NCBI GenBank assembly: GCA_050250915.1
Contig: JBFWNT010000008.1
Location: 1 to 64,000, forward strand
From: Miltoncostaea sp050250915
GTDB lineage: Bacteria > Actinomycetota > Thermoleophilia > Miltoncostaeales > Miltoncostaeaceae
DNA length: 64,000 bases
Reading direction: 5' to 3'
This document shows, one piece after another, positions 23,739 through 32,658 of this stretch. The notes under the pieces are model-generated. The model saw only the letters and a program-made list of their open reading frames with translations. It had not been told where the DNA came from and ran no database searches. The position numbers and the translations under genes are program-made. The number at the start of each line of letters is the position of its first letter. Position 1 is the first letter of the stretch.

Positions 23739-24368
23739 ATGACCTCCCGCCGCCCCGCACGGACGCGCGCCCGCCGCGCCCCCAGGATCCTCGTGGCCGC
23801 CCTGCTCGCCGGCATCGCGGCCTTCGCCGCGGCCCGCGGCTACCAGTCGCTGGCGTCGTCCTCCGCGAGCCCCTCGCCGATCGTGATCTCCGGCACCGGC
23901 CGTCCCGGCACCCTGGGCGAGGCCGACGGCGCCGTGCCCGACGGCACCACGGTCTTCGACGACGGGGTCCCGGGGGTCGCCAACCTCGACCCGGCGCTCC
24001 TCGCGGCCCTGCGCCGGGCCGCGACCGATGCCGCCGGCGACGGCGTCGGGTTCGTGGTCGACAGCGGATGGCGCTCCCCCGACTACCAGGAGCACCTCCT
24101 GCGCCAGGCGGTCGCCACGTACGGCTCCGAGGCGGAGGCGCGCCGGTGGGTCGCCACGCCCGACACGTCCGCCCACGTGTCGGGGGACGCGGTCGACATC
24201 GGGCCGTCCGGCGCCTCCGGGTGGCTGTCGGCGCACGGCGCCGCGTACGGGCTCTGCCAGATCTACGGCAACGAGCCGTGGCACTACGAGCTGCGCCCCC
24301 ACGCCGCCGCCCTCGGCTGCCCCCCGACGTACCCCGACCCGACGCACGACCCGAGGATGCGACCGTGA
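23739..24368 (+). CDS. VanY-like D-alanyl-D-alanine carboxypeptidase (M15)
   Basis: 209 residues from ATG 23739 (a TTG lies 12 bp upstream). An N-terminal basic segment plus hydrophobic helix (ILVAALLAGIAAFAAARGY) is a signal anchor. The catalytic domain has GFVVDSGWRSPDYQEHLL, then TSAHVSGDAVDIG, which carries Zn ligands His146 and Asp153, and NEPWHYEL with His182. So the S-x-H-x-x-G-x-A-x-D and E-x-W-H motifs of peptidase family M15 are intact. It trims peptidoglycan stem peptides outside the membrane. Divergent from a two-component system that probably controls it. Confidence 0.88.
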   Translation: MTSRRPARTRARRAPRILVAALLAGIAAFAAARGYQSLASSSASPSPIVISGTGRPGTLGEADGAVPDGTTVFDDGVPGVANLDPALLAALRRAATDAAGDGVGFVVDSGWRSPDYQEHLLRQAVATYGSEAEARRWVATPDTSAHVSGDAVDIGPSGASGWLSAHGAAYGLCQIYGNEPWHYELRPHAAALGCPPTYPDPTHDPRMRP

Positions 24369-24461
24369 GCGGCCTCCCATCGTTTCCTCCTCATCGGGTG
24401 ATGCCCCGCCCCCCGGCCGGCGCGATGCTTGGCGCCAGACACCGGAGAAGCGAGGTCAGTC

Positions 24462-25895
24462 GTGGCGACAGGTCCAGCGTCGGATCGCCGTGCTGCAGTC
24501 CCCCTCACCGTCAGCCACCTGACGCGCGCCGAGCGCGTCGCCCGGGGCCGGGCGGCCCGCAAGGCCACGCCGCGCTCCTCCCACGCGGAGCTCGACGTCG
24601 CGTCGCGGGCGGACCCGGTCGCCCTGCTCGAGTCGCAGGCGGCGACGCGGGTGCCCGAGCTCGTGCCCATCCGCCGGGGGCGGATGCTGGCCTCGCCGTT
24701 CGCGTTCTACCGCGGCGCGGCGCTCGTGATGGCGAGCGACCTCTCCCGGACGCCGGTCAGCGGGATCAGGGCCCAGGTCTGCGGGGACGCGCACCTGGCG
24801 AATTTCGGCGCGTTCGGCACGCCCGAGCGGCGGCTGGTCTTCGACATCAACGACTTCGACGAGACCCTTCCCGGGCCGTGGGAGTGGGACGTGAAGCGGC
24901 TTGCGACGAGCTTCGAGATCGCGGGGCGGGAGCTCGGGCATCCCGAGGCCGAGCGCATCGGCATCGTGCGGACCTGCCTCCAGAGCTACCGCGAGGCCAT
25001 GCGGTCGTTCGCCGCGCAGGGCAACCTGGCCGTCTGGTACGCGAGCCTCGACGTCGAGGCGACCGTGGCCAAGGCGAGGGCGGGGATCTCGAAGGCGGCG
25101 GCGCGGCGCGCCAGGCGCAACATCGCCAAGGCGTACACGCGCGACAGCCTCCAGGCGCTCGGGAAGCTCTCGGAGGTGGTCGACGGCGAGCCGCGCTTCC
25201 GGTCGTCCCCGCCGCTCGTGCAAAGGGTCCACGACCTCTTCCCCGAGCGGGAGGGCGAGATGGCCGGGTGGGCCCGCCAGCGACTCCGGGAGTACCGCGC
25301 CACCCTCCAGCACGACCGGCGCGCGCTGCTCGAGCAGTACCGGTTCGTGGACCTCGCGCGGAAGGTCGTGGGCGTCGGGAGCGTCGGCACCCGCTGCTTC
25401 ATCGTGCTGCTGCTCGGCGTCGACGACACCGACCCGCTGATCCTGCAGGTGAAGGAGGCCGCCCCCTCGGTGCTCGAGCCGTACGTCGGCCGGAGCGTCT
25501 ACCGCAACAGCGGCCACCGGGTCATCGCCGGGCAGCGGCTGATGCAGTCGGCCAGCGACATGTTCCTGGGCTATCAGGCCGTCGAGGGCGTGGACGGCGT
25601 CCTGCGCGACTACTACTGGCGCCAGCTCCGCGACTGGAAGGGATCGGCGGAGATCGACGGCATGGAGCCGGGCGCGATGCGGTTGTTCGCCCGTGCCTGC
25701 GGGGTCACCCTGGCCCGGGGGCACGCGCGCACCGGCGACCGCGTCGCGATCGCCGCCTACCTCGGCTCCGGCGACGCGTTCGACGTCGCGGTCGGCCGCT
25801 TCGCAGCGGCCTATGCCGACCTGAACCAGCGCGACTACGAGGCCCTCGGGGCGGCCGTCGAATCCGGCCGCCTGGCGGCGGAGACGGGAGTGTGA
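24462..25895 (+). CDS. DUF2252 family protein
   Basis: 477 residues from GTG 24462; the frame extends to a TTG at 24429 without better support. Kinase-like fold markers of the family are present: SPFAFYRGAALVMASDLS, QVCGDAHLANFGAFGTPERRLVFDINDFDETLPGPWEWDVKRL (resembling the catalytic and metal-binding loops of aminoglycoside-kinase-like proteins), GTRCFIVLLLG and LILQVKEAAPS. Length is normal. Biological function is not known. Followed after 2 bp by the NmrA-like gene, so one operon. Confidence 0.9.
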   Translation: MATGPASDRRAAVPLTVSHLTRAERVARGRAARKATPRSSHAELDVASRADPVALLESQAATRVPELVPIRRGRMLASPFAFYRGAALVMASDLSRTPVSGIRAQVCGDAHLANFGAFGTPERRLVFDINDFDETLPGPWEWDVKRLATSFEIAGRELGHPEAERIGIVRTCLQSYREAMRSFAAQGNLAVWYASLDVEATVAKARAGISKAAARRARRNIAKAYTRDSLQALGKLSEVVDGEPRFRSSPPLVQRVHDLFPEREGEMAGWARQRLREYRATLQHDRRALLEQYRFVDLARKVVGVGSVGTRCFIVLLLGVDDTDPLILQVKEAAPSVLEPYVGRSVYRNSGHRVIAGQRLMQSASDMFLGYQAVEGVDGVLRDYYWRQLRDWKGSAEIDGMEPGAMRLFARACGVTLARGHARTGDRVAIAAYLGSGDAFDVAVGRFAAAYADLNQRDYEALGAAVESGRLAAETGV

Positions 25896-25897
25896 CG

Positions 25898-26836
25898 ATG
25901 CGGACGGTGCTCATCACGACGGCGCACGGCATGTTCGGCGGCGCGATCCTGCGGGCCCTCCGGGGTCGCGACGACGTCCACGTCCGGGCGATGGTCCACA
26001 CCCGCGGGCCCGACGATGCGGACGACGACTCGGTCTCGTGGATCGAGGGCGACCTGGACCGGCCGGAGACGATCGCGCCGGCCGTCGAGGGCGTCACGGA
26101 CGTGTTCGTGGCGACGCCGATGGACGAGCACATCGCCGCCCGCGAGGTCGCGATCACCGACGCCGTGGTGGCGGCGGGCGGCGGCGCCCGGATCATGAAG
26201 ATCCACGGTGCGGTGGACCACGCCGGGGATCCCCTCTCCCGTCAGCACCACACGGCCATCGCGCACCTGCAGTCCTCGGGGCTGCCCTGGACGCTCCTGT
26301 CCCCCAGCTCGGTGATGGAGACATCGCTCCTGCCCTACGTGGGCACCGTCGAGATGGGCTCGGTGTTCGGCATGAGCGGCGACGGCCGCGTGGGCCTGGT
26401 CGCCCTGTCGGACGTCGCGGCCGTGGGCGCGACGGCGCTGACGGGGGACGGCTTCGAAGGCCGGGACCTGGTGGTCACCGGGCCGGCAGCCCTCACCATG
26501 GCCGAGGTCTGCGCGGCCTTCTCGGACGTCCTGGGACACGAGGTCACCTATTTCGACCTCCCCGAGGAGAAGCTGGCCGACCTGCTGATGAAGCACGGCG
26601 GGTTCTCGGACCCGGAGGTCCTGGAGCGCACCGTCCTCTGCCACCTGCGGGCGTGGGGCCGGGGCGGCGCCGACCGCGTGACCGGGACGGTGGAGCAGGT
26701 CACCGGGTCGCCCGCCACCCCGTTGCGCTCGTGGATCGAGCAGCACCGCGACACCTTCGACCATCCCCGCGGCGCCAGGATGCGCGTGATGGAGTGGCTG
26801 ACCCACCTGGAGTACGGCAGGTACGCGCACCGCTGA
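25898..26836 (+). CDS. NmrA-like NAD(P)-binding Rossmann protein
   Basis: 312 residues from ATG 25898. N-terminal strand-helix RTVLITTAHGMFGGAILRAL is a variant dinucleotide-binding loop (TAHGMFGG in place of T-G-x-x-G-x-x-G). Acidic residues at the second strand are replaced by MVHTRG, which favours NADP. Further family pattern: VFVATPMDEH, SGLPWTLLSPSSVMET, then LVALSDVAAVGATAL. It lacks the Y-x-x-x-K of classical SDRs, as NmrA/atypical SDR proteins do. May be a redox sensor or quinone/isoflavone-type reductase. Confidence 0.85.
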   Translation: MRTVLITTAHGMFGGAILRALRGRDDVHVRAMVHTRGPDDADDDSVSWIEGDLDRPETIAPAVEGVTDVFVATPMDEHIAAREVAITDAVVAAGGGARIMKIHGAVDHAGDPLSRQHHTAIAHLQSSGLPWTLLSPSSVMETSLLPYVGTVEMGSVFGMSGDGRVGLVALSDVAAVGATALTGDGFEGRDLVVTGPAALTMAEVCAAFSDVLGHEVTYFDLPEEKLADLLMKHGGFSDPEVLERTVLCHLRAWGRGGADRVTGTVEQVTGSPATPLRSWIEQHRDTFDHPRGARMRVMEWLTHLEYGRYAHR

Positions 26837-26845
26837 TCGTCGACC

Positions 26846-26866
26846 CGGGCCGGGGCTCCCGGCCCG
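26846..26866 (+). terminator. GC hairpin after the DUF2252-NmrA operon
   Basis: CGGGCCGGG, loop GCT, CCCGGCCCG: a perfect 9-bp stem beginning 10 bp after the stop codon. Likely intrinsic terminator. Confidence 0.7.
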
Positions 26867-26990
26867 TGCGGCGGCGACGTGAGGACCGACGCCACCACCC
26901 ATCGGCGACGGCCCGATCGGGCCCGCCGAACCAATTCCGCGCTGATGCGTCTGTGTAACAGAGCAGTGAACACCGACGGTGAGGGGCGGC

Positions 26991-27593
26991 GTGGATTACC
27001 GGATCGAGCAGTTCATCAACGGGGCCGCGGGGCATCACGCGGCGCTCGACACATTCATGCGGGATGCCGCGACCTGGGCCGTGCCGGTCTTCATCGCCAT
27101 CGTCGCGGGCTGGTTCCTGTTCGGCTGGGTGGCGGGCCGGGCCGCCGAGCGCCGCGGCGCGCTCACCGCGCTCCTCGCCGCGGGCGGTGCGCTGCTGGCC
27201 AACCAGATCGTCCTGCAGTTCTGGCAGCGGCCCCGCCCGTTCGACGCCCACCCCGGCGAGGTCGTCACGCTCGTCTCACGCACCGCCGACCCCTCGTTCC
27301 CCAGCGACCATGCCGCCGCGTCCGTGGCCATCGCCGTCGTCCTGTTCCTCGCCCACCGGCGCCTCGGCGCGGCGGCGCTCGCACTCGCGGGGCTCGTCTG
27401 CATCTCGCGCGTCTACGTCGGCGCCCACTACCCCGGGGACGTGCTCGCCGGCGCGCTCATCGGGACCGCGGTGGCCGCGCTGCTCTGGTGGCCGCTCGCC
27501 GCGGCCGTCGCCCGGCTCGCCGGGGCGGTGGACTGGGCGATCGCCCGCCTGCACCTGCCGCTGCCGGATCGCCGCTCCGCCGCCCGCGGCTGA
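26991..27593 (+). CDS. PAP2-family membrane phosphatase
   Basis: 200 residues from GTG 26991 (VDYRIEQFING), with GAGGGG upstream; a GTG at 26979 is the alternative. The three PAP2 signature motifs are intact: QFWQRPRPFDAH, PSFPSDHAAAS, and SRVYVGAHYPGDVLAG. About five to six membrane helices surround them. Such enzymes dephosphorylate lipid pyrophosphates (for example undecaprenyl pyrophosphate) or phosphatidic acid at the outer face of the membrane. Next gene downstream is DedA, another undecaprenyl-phosphate-linked family, so both may serve lipid-carrier recycling. Confidence 0.9.
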   Translation: MDYRIEQFINGAAGHHAALDTFMRDAATWAVPVFIAIVAGWFLFGWVAGRAAERRGALTALLAAGGALLANQIVLQFWQRPRPFDAHPGEVVTLVSRTADPSFPSDHAAASVAIAVVLFLAHRRLGAAALALAGLVCISRVYVGAHYPGDVLAGALIGTAVAALLWWPLAAAVARLAGAVDWAIARLHLPLPDRRSAARG

Positions 27594-27617
27594 CCCGGCG
27601 CCGGGCGAGGGCACCGC

Positions 27618-28228
27618 GTGCCGGATCTGACGGCACCGCTGGTGAACTTCGCGACCGACCAGGTCGGCAGCTACGGCGTCCTGGCGGTGTTCGTGTTGAT
27701 GATCCTCGAGAGCGCCTGCATCCCGGTGCCCAGCGAGGCGATCATGCTCTACGGCGGCTTCCTGGTCTCGCAGGGCGACGCGTCGCTGGTGTGGATGGTC
27801 ACCGCCGGGGTGGCGGGGAACGTGGTCGGCTCGTGGATCGCCTACTGGGTGGGCCGTGAGAAGGGCCGCGAGTGGGCGCTTCGGTGGCATTGGCTGCACA
27901 TCACCCCCGGGCGCGTGGATGCCGCGGACCGGTGGTTCGAGCGGTACGGGGACTGGGCGGTGCTGATCTCGCGGTGCCTCCCGATCATCCGGACGTTCAT
28001 CAGCCTGCCGGCGGGGATCGCGCGGAGCCGTTCTGGCGGTTCACCCTGTTCACGCTGCTGGGCTGCATCCCGTGGGTGCTGATGCTGACGTTGGCGGGGC
28101 GGGCGGTGGGTGACAACTGGGAGGACCTGCAGCACAACCTGCACTACTTCGACGACCTGCTGGTGGTGGCGATCGTGAGTGGCGTCGTCTACCTGGTGAT
28201 CCGCCACCGCCGCCGGCGCCTGGCGTAG
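27618..28228 (+). pseudogene. DedA-family membrane protein, single frameshift
   Basis: The first frame gives a standard DedA N-terminus: GVLAVFVLMILESACIPVPSEAIMLYGG, then GNVVGSWIAYWVGRE, then RCLPIIRTFISLPAGIAR. At 28026-28027 the frame breaks. The +2 frame continues the family exactly, with PFWRFTLFTLLGCIPWVL, then GRAVGDNWEDLQ, and a final helix LVVAIVSGVVYLVI to the stop at 28228. Loss of one base in the codon before PFWRF explains it. DedA/UPF0043 proteins are linked to undecaprenyl-phosphate flipping. Recent mutation or sequence error. Confidence 0.85.
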
Positions 28229-28332
28229 ACCGGGGCCGATGCCGCCGCCGGCGTCGCGCCGCGGCGTGACTTGCCGGTAGCGTCGCGGCGCGGGCCGTTG
28301 GCCCGACCAGACTCACGACCGGGGGTGGAACG

Positions 28333-29001
28333 ATGCCGACGGATCGAATCGGCAGGATCGCGATCGCAGGCCTGGCGGCGGCGGCGCTGGCGGGAGGGGC
28401 GGCCGTCGCCGCCTCGGCCGGAGGGGGCCACGACGCGGCCGCCGCGGGGGCTCACGAGACGGCGACGGGGAACGCCAGGGCGACGCTGCGTGGTCCGCGT
28501 GGCCTGCGCGGTCCGCGGGGCTTCCGCGGGCTGAAGGGGCCGAAGGGCGCGCCCGGGGCGGCGGGTGCGACGGGGGCGACGGGGGCGACGGGGCCGTCGG
28601 AGGCGTCGGCGGTCCTCGACTCCGGCGGCTCGCCGTTCGTCTTCATCACCGGCACCTCCTCGGACACGGCGAACACCGTGGCCTCGAAGGCGGTCCCGGC
28701 CGGCTCCTGGGTGATCCTCGCCAAGACCGGCATGAACGGCGGCACGACCGGCGGGCGCATCGTCTGCCGGCTCCTCGCCGGCTCGACGGAGTTGGATGAC
28801 GCGATCAGCATCCTCGGCAACGACGCCGGCTCGGTCGGCCAGACGACGCTGCCCCTGATGGCGGCCACGACCCTGGCCGCGCCGACGACGGTGTCGGTGG
28901 CCTGCCACAAGGAGGGCGGGGCGGGCACGACCTTCGCGTCCCAGCAGCAGATCCTCGTGATGAAGGCGGGGGCCGCCTCGACGGCCATCGTGCAGTTCTG
29001 A
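28333..29001 (+). CDS. Secreted collagen-like repeat protein
   Basis: 222 residues. A signal peptide (IGRIAIAGLAAAALAGGAAVAASA) is followed by a short linker and about twelve G-x-y triplets (GPRGLRGPRGFRGLKG..., then GATGATGATG). A C-terminal beta-rich domain of ~130 residues (VPAGSWVILAKTGMNGG, then ISILGNDAGSV, and VSVACHKEGG) with two Cys could be a trimerising C1q-like head. Likely a cell-surface or extracellular protein. Not seen in an operon. Confidence 0.8.
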   Translation: MPTDRIGRIAIAGLAAAALAGGAAVAASAGGGHDAAAAGAHETATGNARATLRGPRGLRGPRGFRGLKGPKGAPGAAGATGATGATGPSEASAVLDSGGSPFVFITGTSSDTANTVASKAVPAGSWVILAKTGMNGGTTGGRIVCRLLAGSTELDDAISILGNDAGSVGQTTLPLMAATTLAAPTTVSVACHKEGGAGTTFASQQQILVMKAGAASTAIVQF

Positions 29002-29025
29002 CGGCCGGGCACTGAGCGGCTGCGC

Positions 29026-29051
29026 GAGGGCTCGCCGCCGGGCGGGCCCTC
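29026..29051 (+). terminator. Hairpin after the collagen-like gene
   Basis: GAGGGCTCGCC (29026-29036) pairs with GGCGGGCCCTC (29041-29051) with one G-T pair and a 4-nt loop, 25 bp after the stop codon. Confidence 0.65.
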
Positions 29052-29079
29052 GTCGCGGCGGCGCCGGCCACGCGCGATC

Positions 29080-29109
29080 GGAGGAGGAGGAGGAGGAGGA
29101 GGAGGAGGG
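29080..29109. repeat. GGA trinucleotide microsatellite
   Basis: About nine to ten perfect GGA units in a row. It lies where backbone sequence gives way to the gene-poor left edge of the island. No reading frame of a credible gene uses it. Confidence 0.9.
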
Positions 29110-29800
29110 CACGTTCCACGAATCGTGAGATACGTCTCTGCGAAGGCTTTCGCTCCTCGGGAATGAGGCCAACCGAATCTTCCACAGCCCGGATCCGAGA
29201 GCGTTTCTGATTCGCGGCTTAGGTCGTGGCCGACCTCGACGAGACGAGACGGTGTCCGGGTCGTAGCCCCGTTGCTTCCCGACCCGAGCCCGATGCGCTC
29301 GGGACCTAGGCGCCTCGGCTTCGGGGGATTGACCTCGCAAAGCCGTGTACAAGGATCGACCTCGGCCCGGCAAGGACGACTGGGCGTGAACGATCCAGGG
29401 AAGGAGAGCGCCGTAGGGCCTCCCGCCACGCGAAGCCCCGCCTGCCCTACCCGCTTCGCCGCCGACGCGAGTGGGTGCATCAGGGCCAGCTGACCGCTGC
29501 TTTAGAACCGCCGGAGCCCCGCCCGGCCCAAGGTCGTCGAAGACGTCGGCACGAAAAGGTGGGGCGGGGCCAGGTAGACCTGCGCGACTTGGAGGCGGCG
29601 GGCTCACGCTCGGACTTTGAGCGACTCGACCTGCGGAAAGTCAGGGCCTCCCGACTACGCCTAGACCCATCCTCTCGAAGGGCGGCGACGCCGGCCCCTC
29701 CGTCCTGCGTAACCTCGCCGCGCCCGGCCGGGGTGTGATTACCCCGGCCGGCGATTTCCCATCATGAGGGGCTGGACCCTTGCCGCACTCGAGATCTGGG
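29110..29800. other. Gene-poor stretch at the left side of the island
   Basis: About 690 bp with no credible gene. The frames present are Arg/Pro-rich and lack RBSs. The sequence is visibly less GC-rich than the region to the left. A palindromic stretch near 29725-29755 (GGCCGGGGTGTG then ACCCCGGCC) may be the terminator of the lectin gene, which ends at 29801. I see no integrase, tRNA or attachment-site copy here. Confidence 0.5.
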
Positions 29801-30685
29801 CTACTTCCAAGCGGTCACAATCGGATTCTCACCGGTCAGTGCCGACGTCGCGCAGTCGCCGGCTCCGCCACAGGAGACGACGAGCTCGGCACGCACCAAA
29901 CGGACAGGCGAGTAGATCATGGGGCTCCACGTGGTCCCGGTCCCGGTGCCGTTCACGCCGTAGCTGAGGGACTGCGTATAGCCCGTGTCCTGCTTGGCGC
30001 GGAGCACGAGGGGGACGTTCCCGACGTACCAACCGCGGGGGTACTGGATGTACCGAGCCCAGTTCGTCTTGCACGTCGGTGACCAGCGAAGCTCGAGTCG
30101 AGCAGCAGTGATGTCTCGCCAGGCCACGGTGACGGCGTCGCGGTCGCAGCCTGTCGCCGTCGCGTCCTTGCCGGAGCAGTAGTCCCCGTAACAGCCGACC
30201 GACGGCGCGGGCCGAGGTGCGATGACGCCCGTATAGACGCTCCACGTGGCGCCATTCGGCCCGTAGACGACGGTGTTGCCGTCGTTCTGAACCGTAAGCG
30301 TGGACGTGCCGCGGCCAGCGGTGCCGGAAGACCAGACGGGTCGACTTCCGGGAGCGTAGACAACGAGGTTGCCGTCGCCCTGCATGATCGCGACAGACCC
30401 GGAGTTCCCGTCAGTCCGCGAGTTCCAGACGACACCGGCCGGGCCGTACTCGACCAGGTTGCCGTCGCCCTGCATGACGAACCGGTAACGCCCGTCCTGG
30501 GACCACAACGACTGCCCCGACTGCAGCGTCTGGTTCACGCCCAGGGTGGACGCGGCCTGCGCCGGTACGGTGCCGACAATCGCACCGGTGAGAAGTGCGA
30601 CGGCGGCTGCCGACACTGCCCGGCGACGCACGCCGCCCCGGAAACCGAGGGCCACGATCATCCGCATTTTGCTTGTGGACGGCAT
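29801..30685 (-). CDS. Secreted bulb-lectin/DUF2690 protein
   Basis: 294 residues from ATG 30685, with GGGAGG 5 nt upstream. Signal peptide: RRAVSAAAVALLTGAIVGTVPAQA. Next comes a B-lectin (mannose-binding, beta-prism II) domain with three Q-x-D-x-N-x-V-x-Y-type sites: MQGDGNLVEYG, MQGDGNLVVYAP and VQNDGNTVVYG. The C-terminal half is a DUF2690 domain (VGCYGDYCSGKDATATGCDRDAVTVA) with four Cys. Probably a surface or secreted sugar-binding protein, perhaps aimed at competitors or adhesion. Common in Streptomyces, which supports an actinomycete origin for this island piece. Confidence 0.85.
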   Translation of the reverse strand: MPSTSKMRMIVALGFRGGVRRRAVSAAAVALLTGAIVGTVPAQAASTLGVNQTLQSGQSLWSQDGRYRFVMQGDGNLVEYGPAGVVWNSRTDGNSGSVAIMQGDGNLVVYAPGSRPVWSSGTAGRGTSTLTVQNDGNTVVYGPNGATWSVYTGVIAPRPAPSVGCYGDYCSGKDATATGCDRDAVTVAWRDITAARLELRWSPTCKTNWARYIQYPRGWYVGNVPLVLRAKQDTGYTQSLSYGVNGTGTGTTWSPMIYSPVRLVRAELVVSCGGAGDCATSALTGENPIVTAWK

Positions 30686-30761
30686 TGCGACCTCCCTATG
30701 GGCCGCCGAGTATCGGGCCCCAAGGTTGTCCCGTGCAACTGATCCAAGAAACAATTTCTGC

Positions 30762-30774
30762 GCCAATAATTGGC
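30762..30774. promoter_or_regulatory. AT-rich palindrome upstream of the HEAT-repeat gene
   Basis: GCCAAT-A-ATTGGC, a perfect 13-bp palindrome, 35 bp before GTG 30809 and 77 bp from the divergent lectin start. A plausible operator, possibly for the HTH domain of the protein encoded just downstream. Confidence 0.5.
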
Positions 30775-30808
30775 AACTCTATGTCGGGCTCACGTATGGT
30801 CAACAATC

Positions 30809-32623
30809 GTGGCTCGAAAACCCGACAACATCAGCCCGGCCGATCTCGATTTCGAACGGCCTGAGACGCTCGTCAGGCTCTCTCTGGTCTCGCGGATCGA
30901 TGCCCTAAGGGCCCTGGAAGGGGGCCCGCAATCCAGGGCGCAGATCGCGGAAGAGCTGGACCTCGAACCGTCGCAACTCAGCAAGAGGTTGAGTGCCGAG
31001 GCTTTGGCGAAGGAGTCGAACGACGCCTTCGTCCATGGGCTTCAGGGGTATCTGCAAGTCCAAGAATCGAGCCTTGGGGAGACCGGAAGCGAGCTCGTTG
31101 CCTTCCGCGAGTTGATCCTGAGCCAGTCGACGAGTTCCGCGATTGGCCTTCAGGTGCCGGCGACCTTCTTTCGGCCGCTCGCCAAGGCCACACCGACGTC
31201 GCTCGAAGACGTCCTACTCGCCGGGGCGGCTTTGGTGGCGGTTCGCGAGCAGGCGTCGAGCGTCCAGATGGCGAAGCAGCTGCGTACCGTCAGCGGAACG
31301 GAGCTCGTCGAGGAGGTGATCGAACGACTGGTCGTCGCGTCGTCAATTCCTCATCGGGAATTTCGCGTGACGCTTGCACTGACCGCACAACTTCGCGAGT
31401 GGGCAGTCCCGACGGTTCACAGGTTCCTGGCACGGTCGCCGGTCGCAGGTAGAAGCGTCCGCATCCTTACGCGCATGCTCCGCGCCCTACCGGCCGGCCG
31501 GCGTCCCGACGCCGATGAAGGCCTCTGGGAGCAGATCTCCCAGGTGCTTCGTGCCATCCCGCGTCCCTTGGACCTCGATCCGGCACGAGGGTTCTTCGAG
31601 GAGGCGCTGCGCTTCACGCCCGGTTGGCGTAGCCAGTCGCTCGGGTCACGCCGGCGAGAGCGGACGTGGGAAGAGCCGTGGATACCCGAGCGCCTGCGCG
31701 AGACCGGGGAGGACTCGTCGCGACCGACACGACAGCGGGCCTTCGCGGCTCTTTGTCTTTCGGAAGGCGATGCTGACGATCAGGCCGCGGCCTTGAGAAT
31801 CCTCGACCAATTCCGTCATGAGTCGCGAGACGACCCGAGCGGCGGACTTACCTATGCCGCCCAAAGCATCGCACGCATCTTTGAGTGGCGCGCCTCGGGA
31901 CTAGCCGGAAAGCAAGCCGACTGCTGGACAGGGACCGACGCAGAGCGGCACCTTCGGGCGGTGGTTTCCCTCCGCACCGGCAGCGTGACCGCGCAGAAGA
32001 GTCGCGCCCTCGACGAACTCCCGGTAAGCGTTCGCGAGGCTTGCCTGCACCTTTCCTGCTGGGCCCTGCTGTCGCCTGACATCACCCAGCGTCGAACCGC
32101 CTGCGATGCCCTTACCGCCGCCGGTGCAGGCCATGCGGTCTGCACGTTCTTGGGCCAAGTGATCACCGCCCCTGCATGTCCTGGCTTTCTGCGAGAAGTC
32201 GGCGCGGCGGTGCTGGGGTACCTTGGGGACAAGAATGCGTTGGAGGCCTTGGTTCAGTTGGCGGGCGACGCAGACGAGCGCGTGGAAACCCGAAGAGCCG
32301 CGATCATGGCCCTGGCTGAGGTTCGCCACGACCCCACGCAGGCCGCCCTGTCCCCTCTGACGTCGGCCCTCAAGGACCGGGCTCTCTCCGCCGCTGCCGT
32401 TTTTGCAGTTGGCAGCAGAGCGCGCCAGGATGCTCAAGCTGCTCGCTCTGGGGCGGCTCCAAGCCCCGACGGGTCCCTGTTAGACGCGCTTGCCACTGCT
32501 CGAGCAGGCACCGCGGATGGTCAGGTCGCAGCTCTTGCGCGGTGGGCTGAAGAGCAGGTTCTCAAGGCATCAGAGGGGGACTACCTGCCGGTCAGTCCAC
32601 TCGCCTTCGTCTCCGAAGGATGA
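30809..32623 (+). CDS. HTH plus HEAT-repeat protein of unknown function
   Basis: 604 residues from GTG 30809 (VARKPDNISPADLDFE). N-terminal ~90 residues include a winged-helix-like HTH (ALRALEGGPQSRAQIAEELDLEPSQLSKRLS). The long C-terminal part is helical, with HEAT/PBS-type repeats near its end (FLREVGAAVLGYLGDKNALEALVQLAGDADERVETRRAAIMALAEVRHD). No enzyme motif is visible. It lies at the edge of the transposase module, on the opposite strand and convergent with it. It may sense or bind nucleic acid or proteins; regulator or scaffold are both possible. Confidence 0.6.
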   Translation: MARKPDNISPADLDFERPETLVRLSLVSRIDALRALEGGPQSRAQIAEELDLEPSQLSKRLSAEALAKESNDAFVHGLQGYLQVQESSLGETGSELVAFRELILSQSTSSAIGLQVPATFFRPLAKATPTSLEDVLLAGAALVAVREQASSVQMAKQLRTVSGTELVEEVIERLVVASSIPHREFRVTLALTAQLREWAVPTVHRFLARSPVAGRSVRILTRMLRALPAGRRPDADEGLWEQISQVLRAIPRPLDLDPARGFFEEALRFTPGWRSQSLGSRRRERTWEEPWIPERLRETGEDSSRPTRQRAFAALCLSEGDADDQAAALRILDQFRHESRDDPSGGLTYAAQSIARIFEWRASGLAGKQADCWTGTDAERHLRAVVSLRTGSVTAQKSRALDELPVSVREACLHLSCWALLSPDITQRRTACDALTAAGAGHAVCTFLGQVITAPACPGFLREVGAAVLGYLGDKNALEALVQLAGDADERVETRRAAIMALAEVRHDPTQAALSPLTSALKDRALSAAAVFAVGSRARQDAQAARSGAAPSPDGSLLDALATARAGTADGQVAALARWAEEQVLKASEGDYLPVSPLAFVSEG

Positions 32624-32658
32624 GACTGGACGCTGCCGCGAGAGCGCCTGCTCGTCGA

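Noticed and set aside
22955..26836. Very long plus-strand frame over two-component, peptidase and DUF2252 genes
   Set aside because: Only the part from 25898 is a real gene; the rest is a high-GC shadow.
29080..29109. GGA run as a CRISPR or phase-variation tract in a gene
   Set aside because: No gene reads through it and the repeats are only 3 bp.
29475..29738. 87-codon plus-strand frame in the gene-poor gap
   Set aside because: No RBS, Arg-rich composition and no domain pattern.
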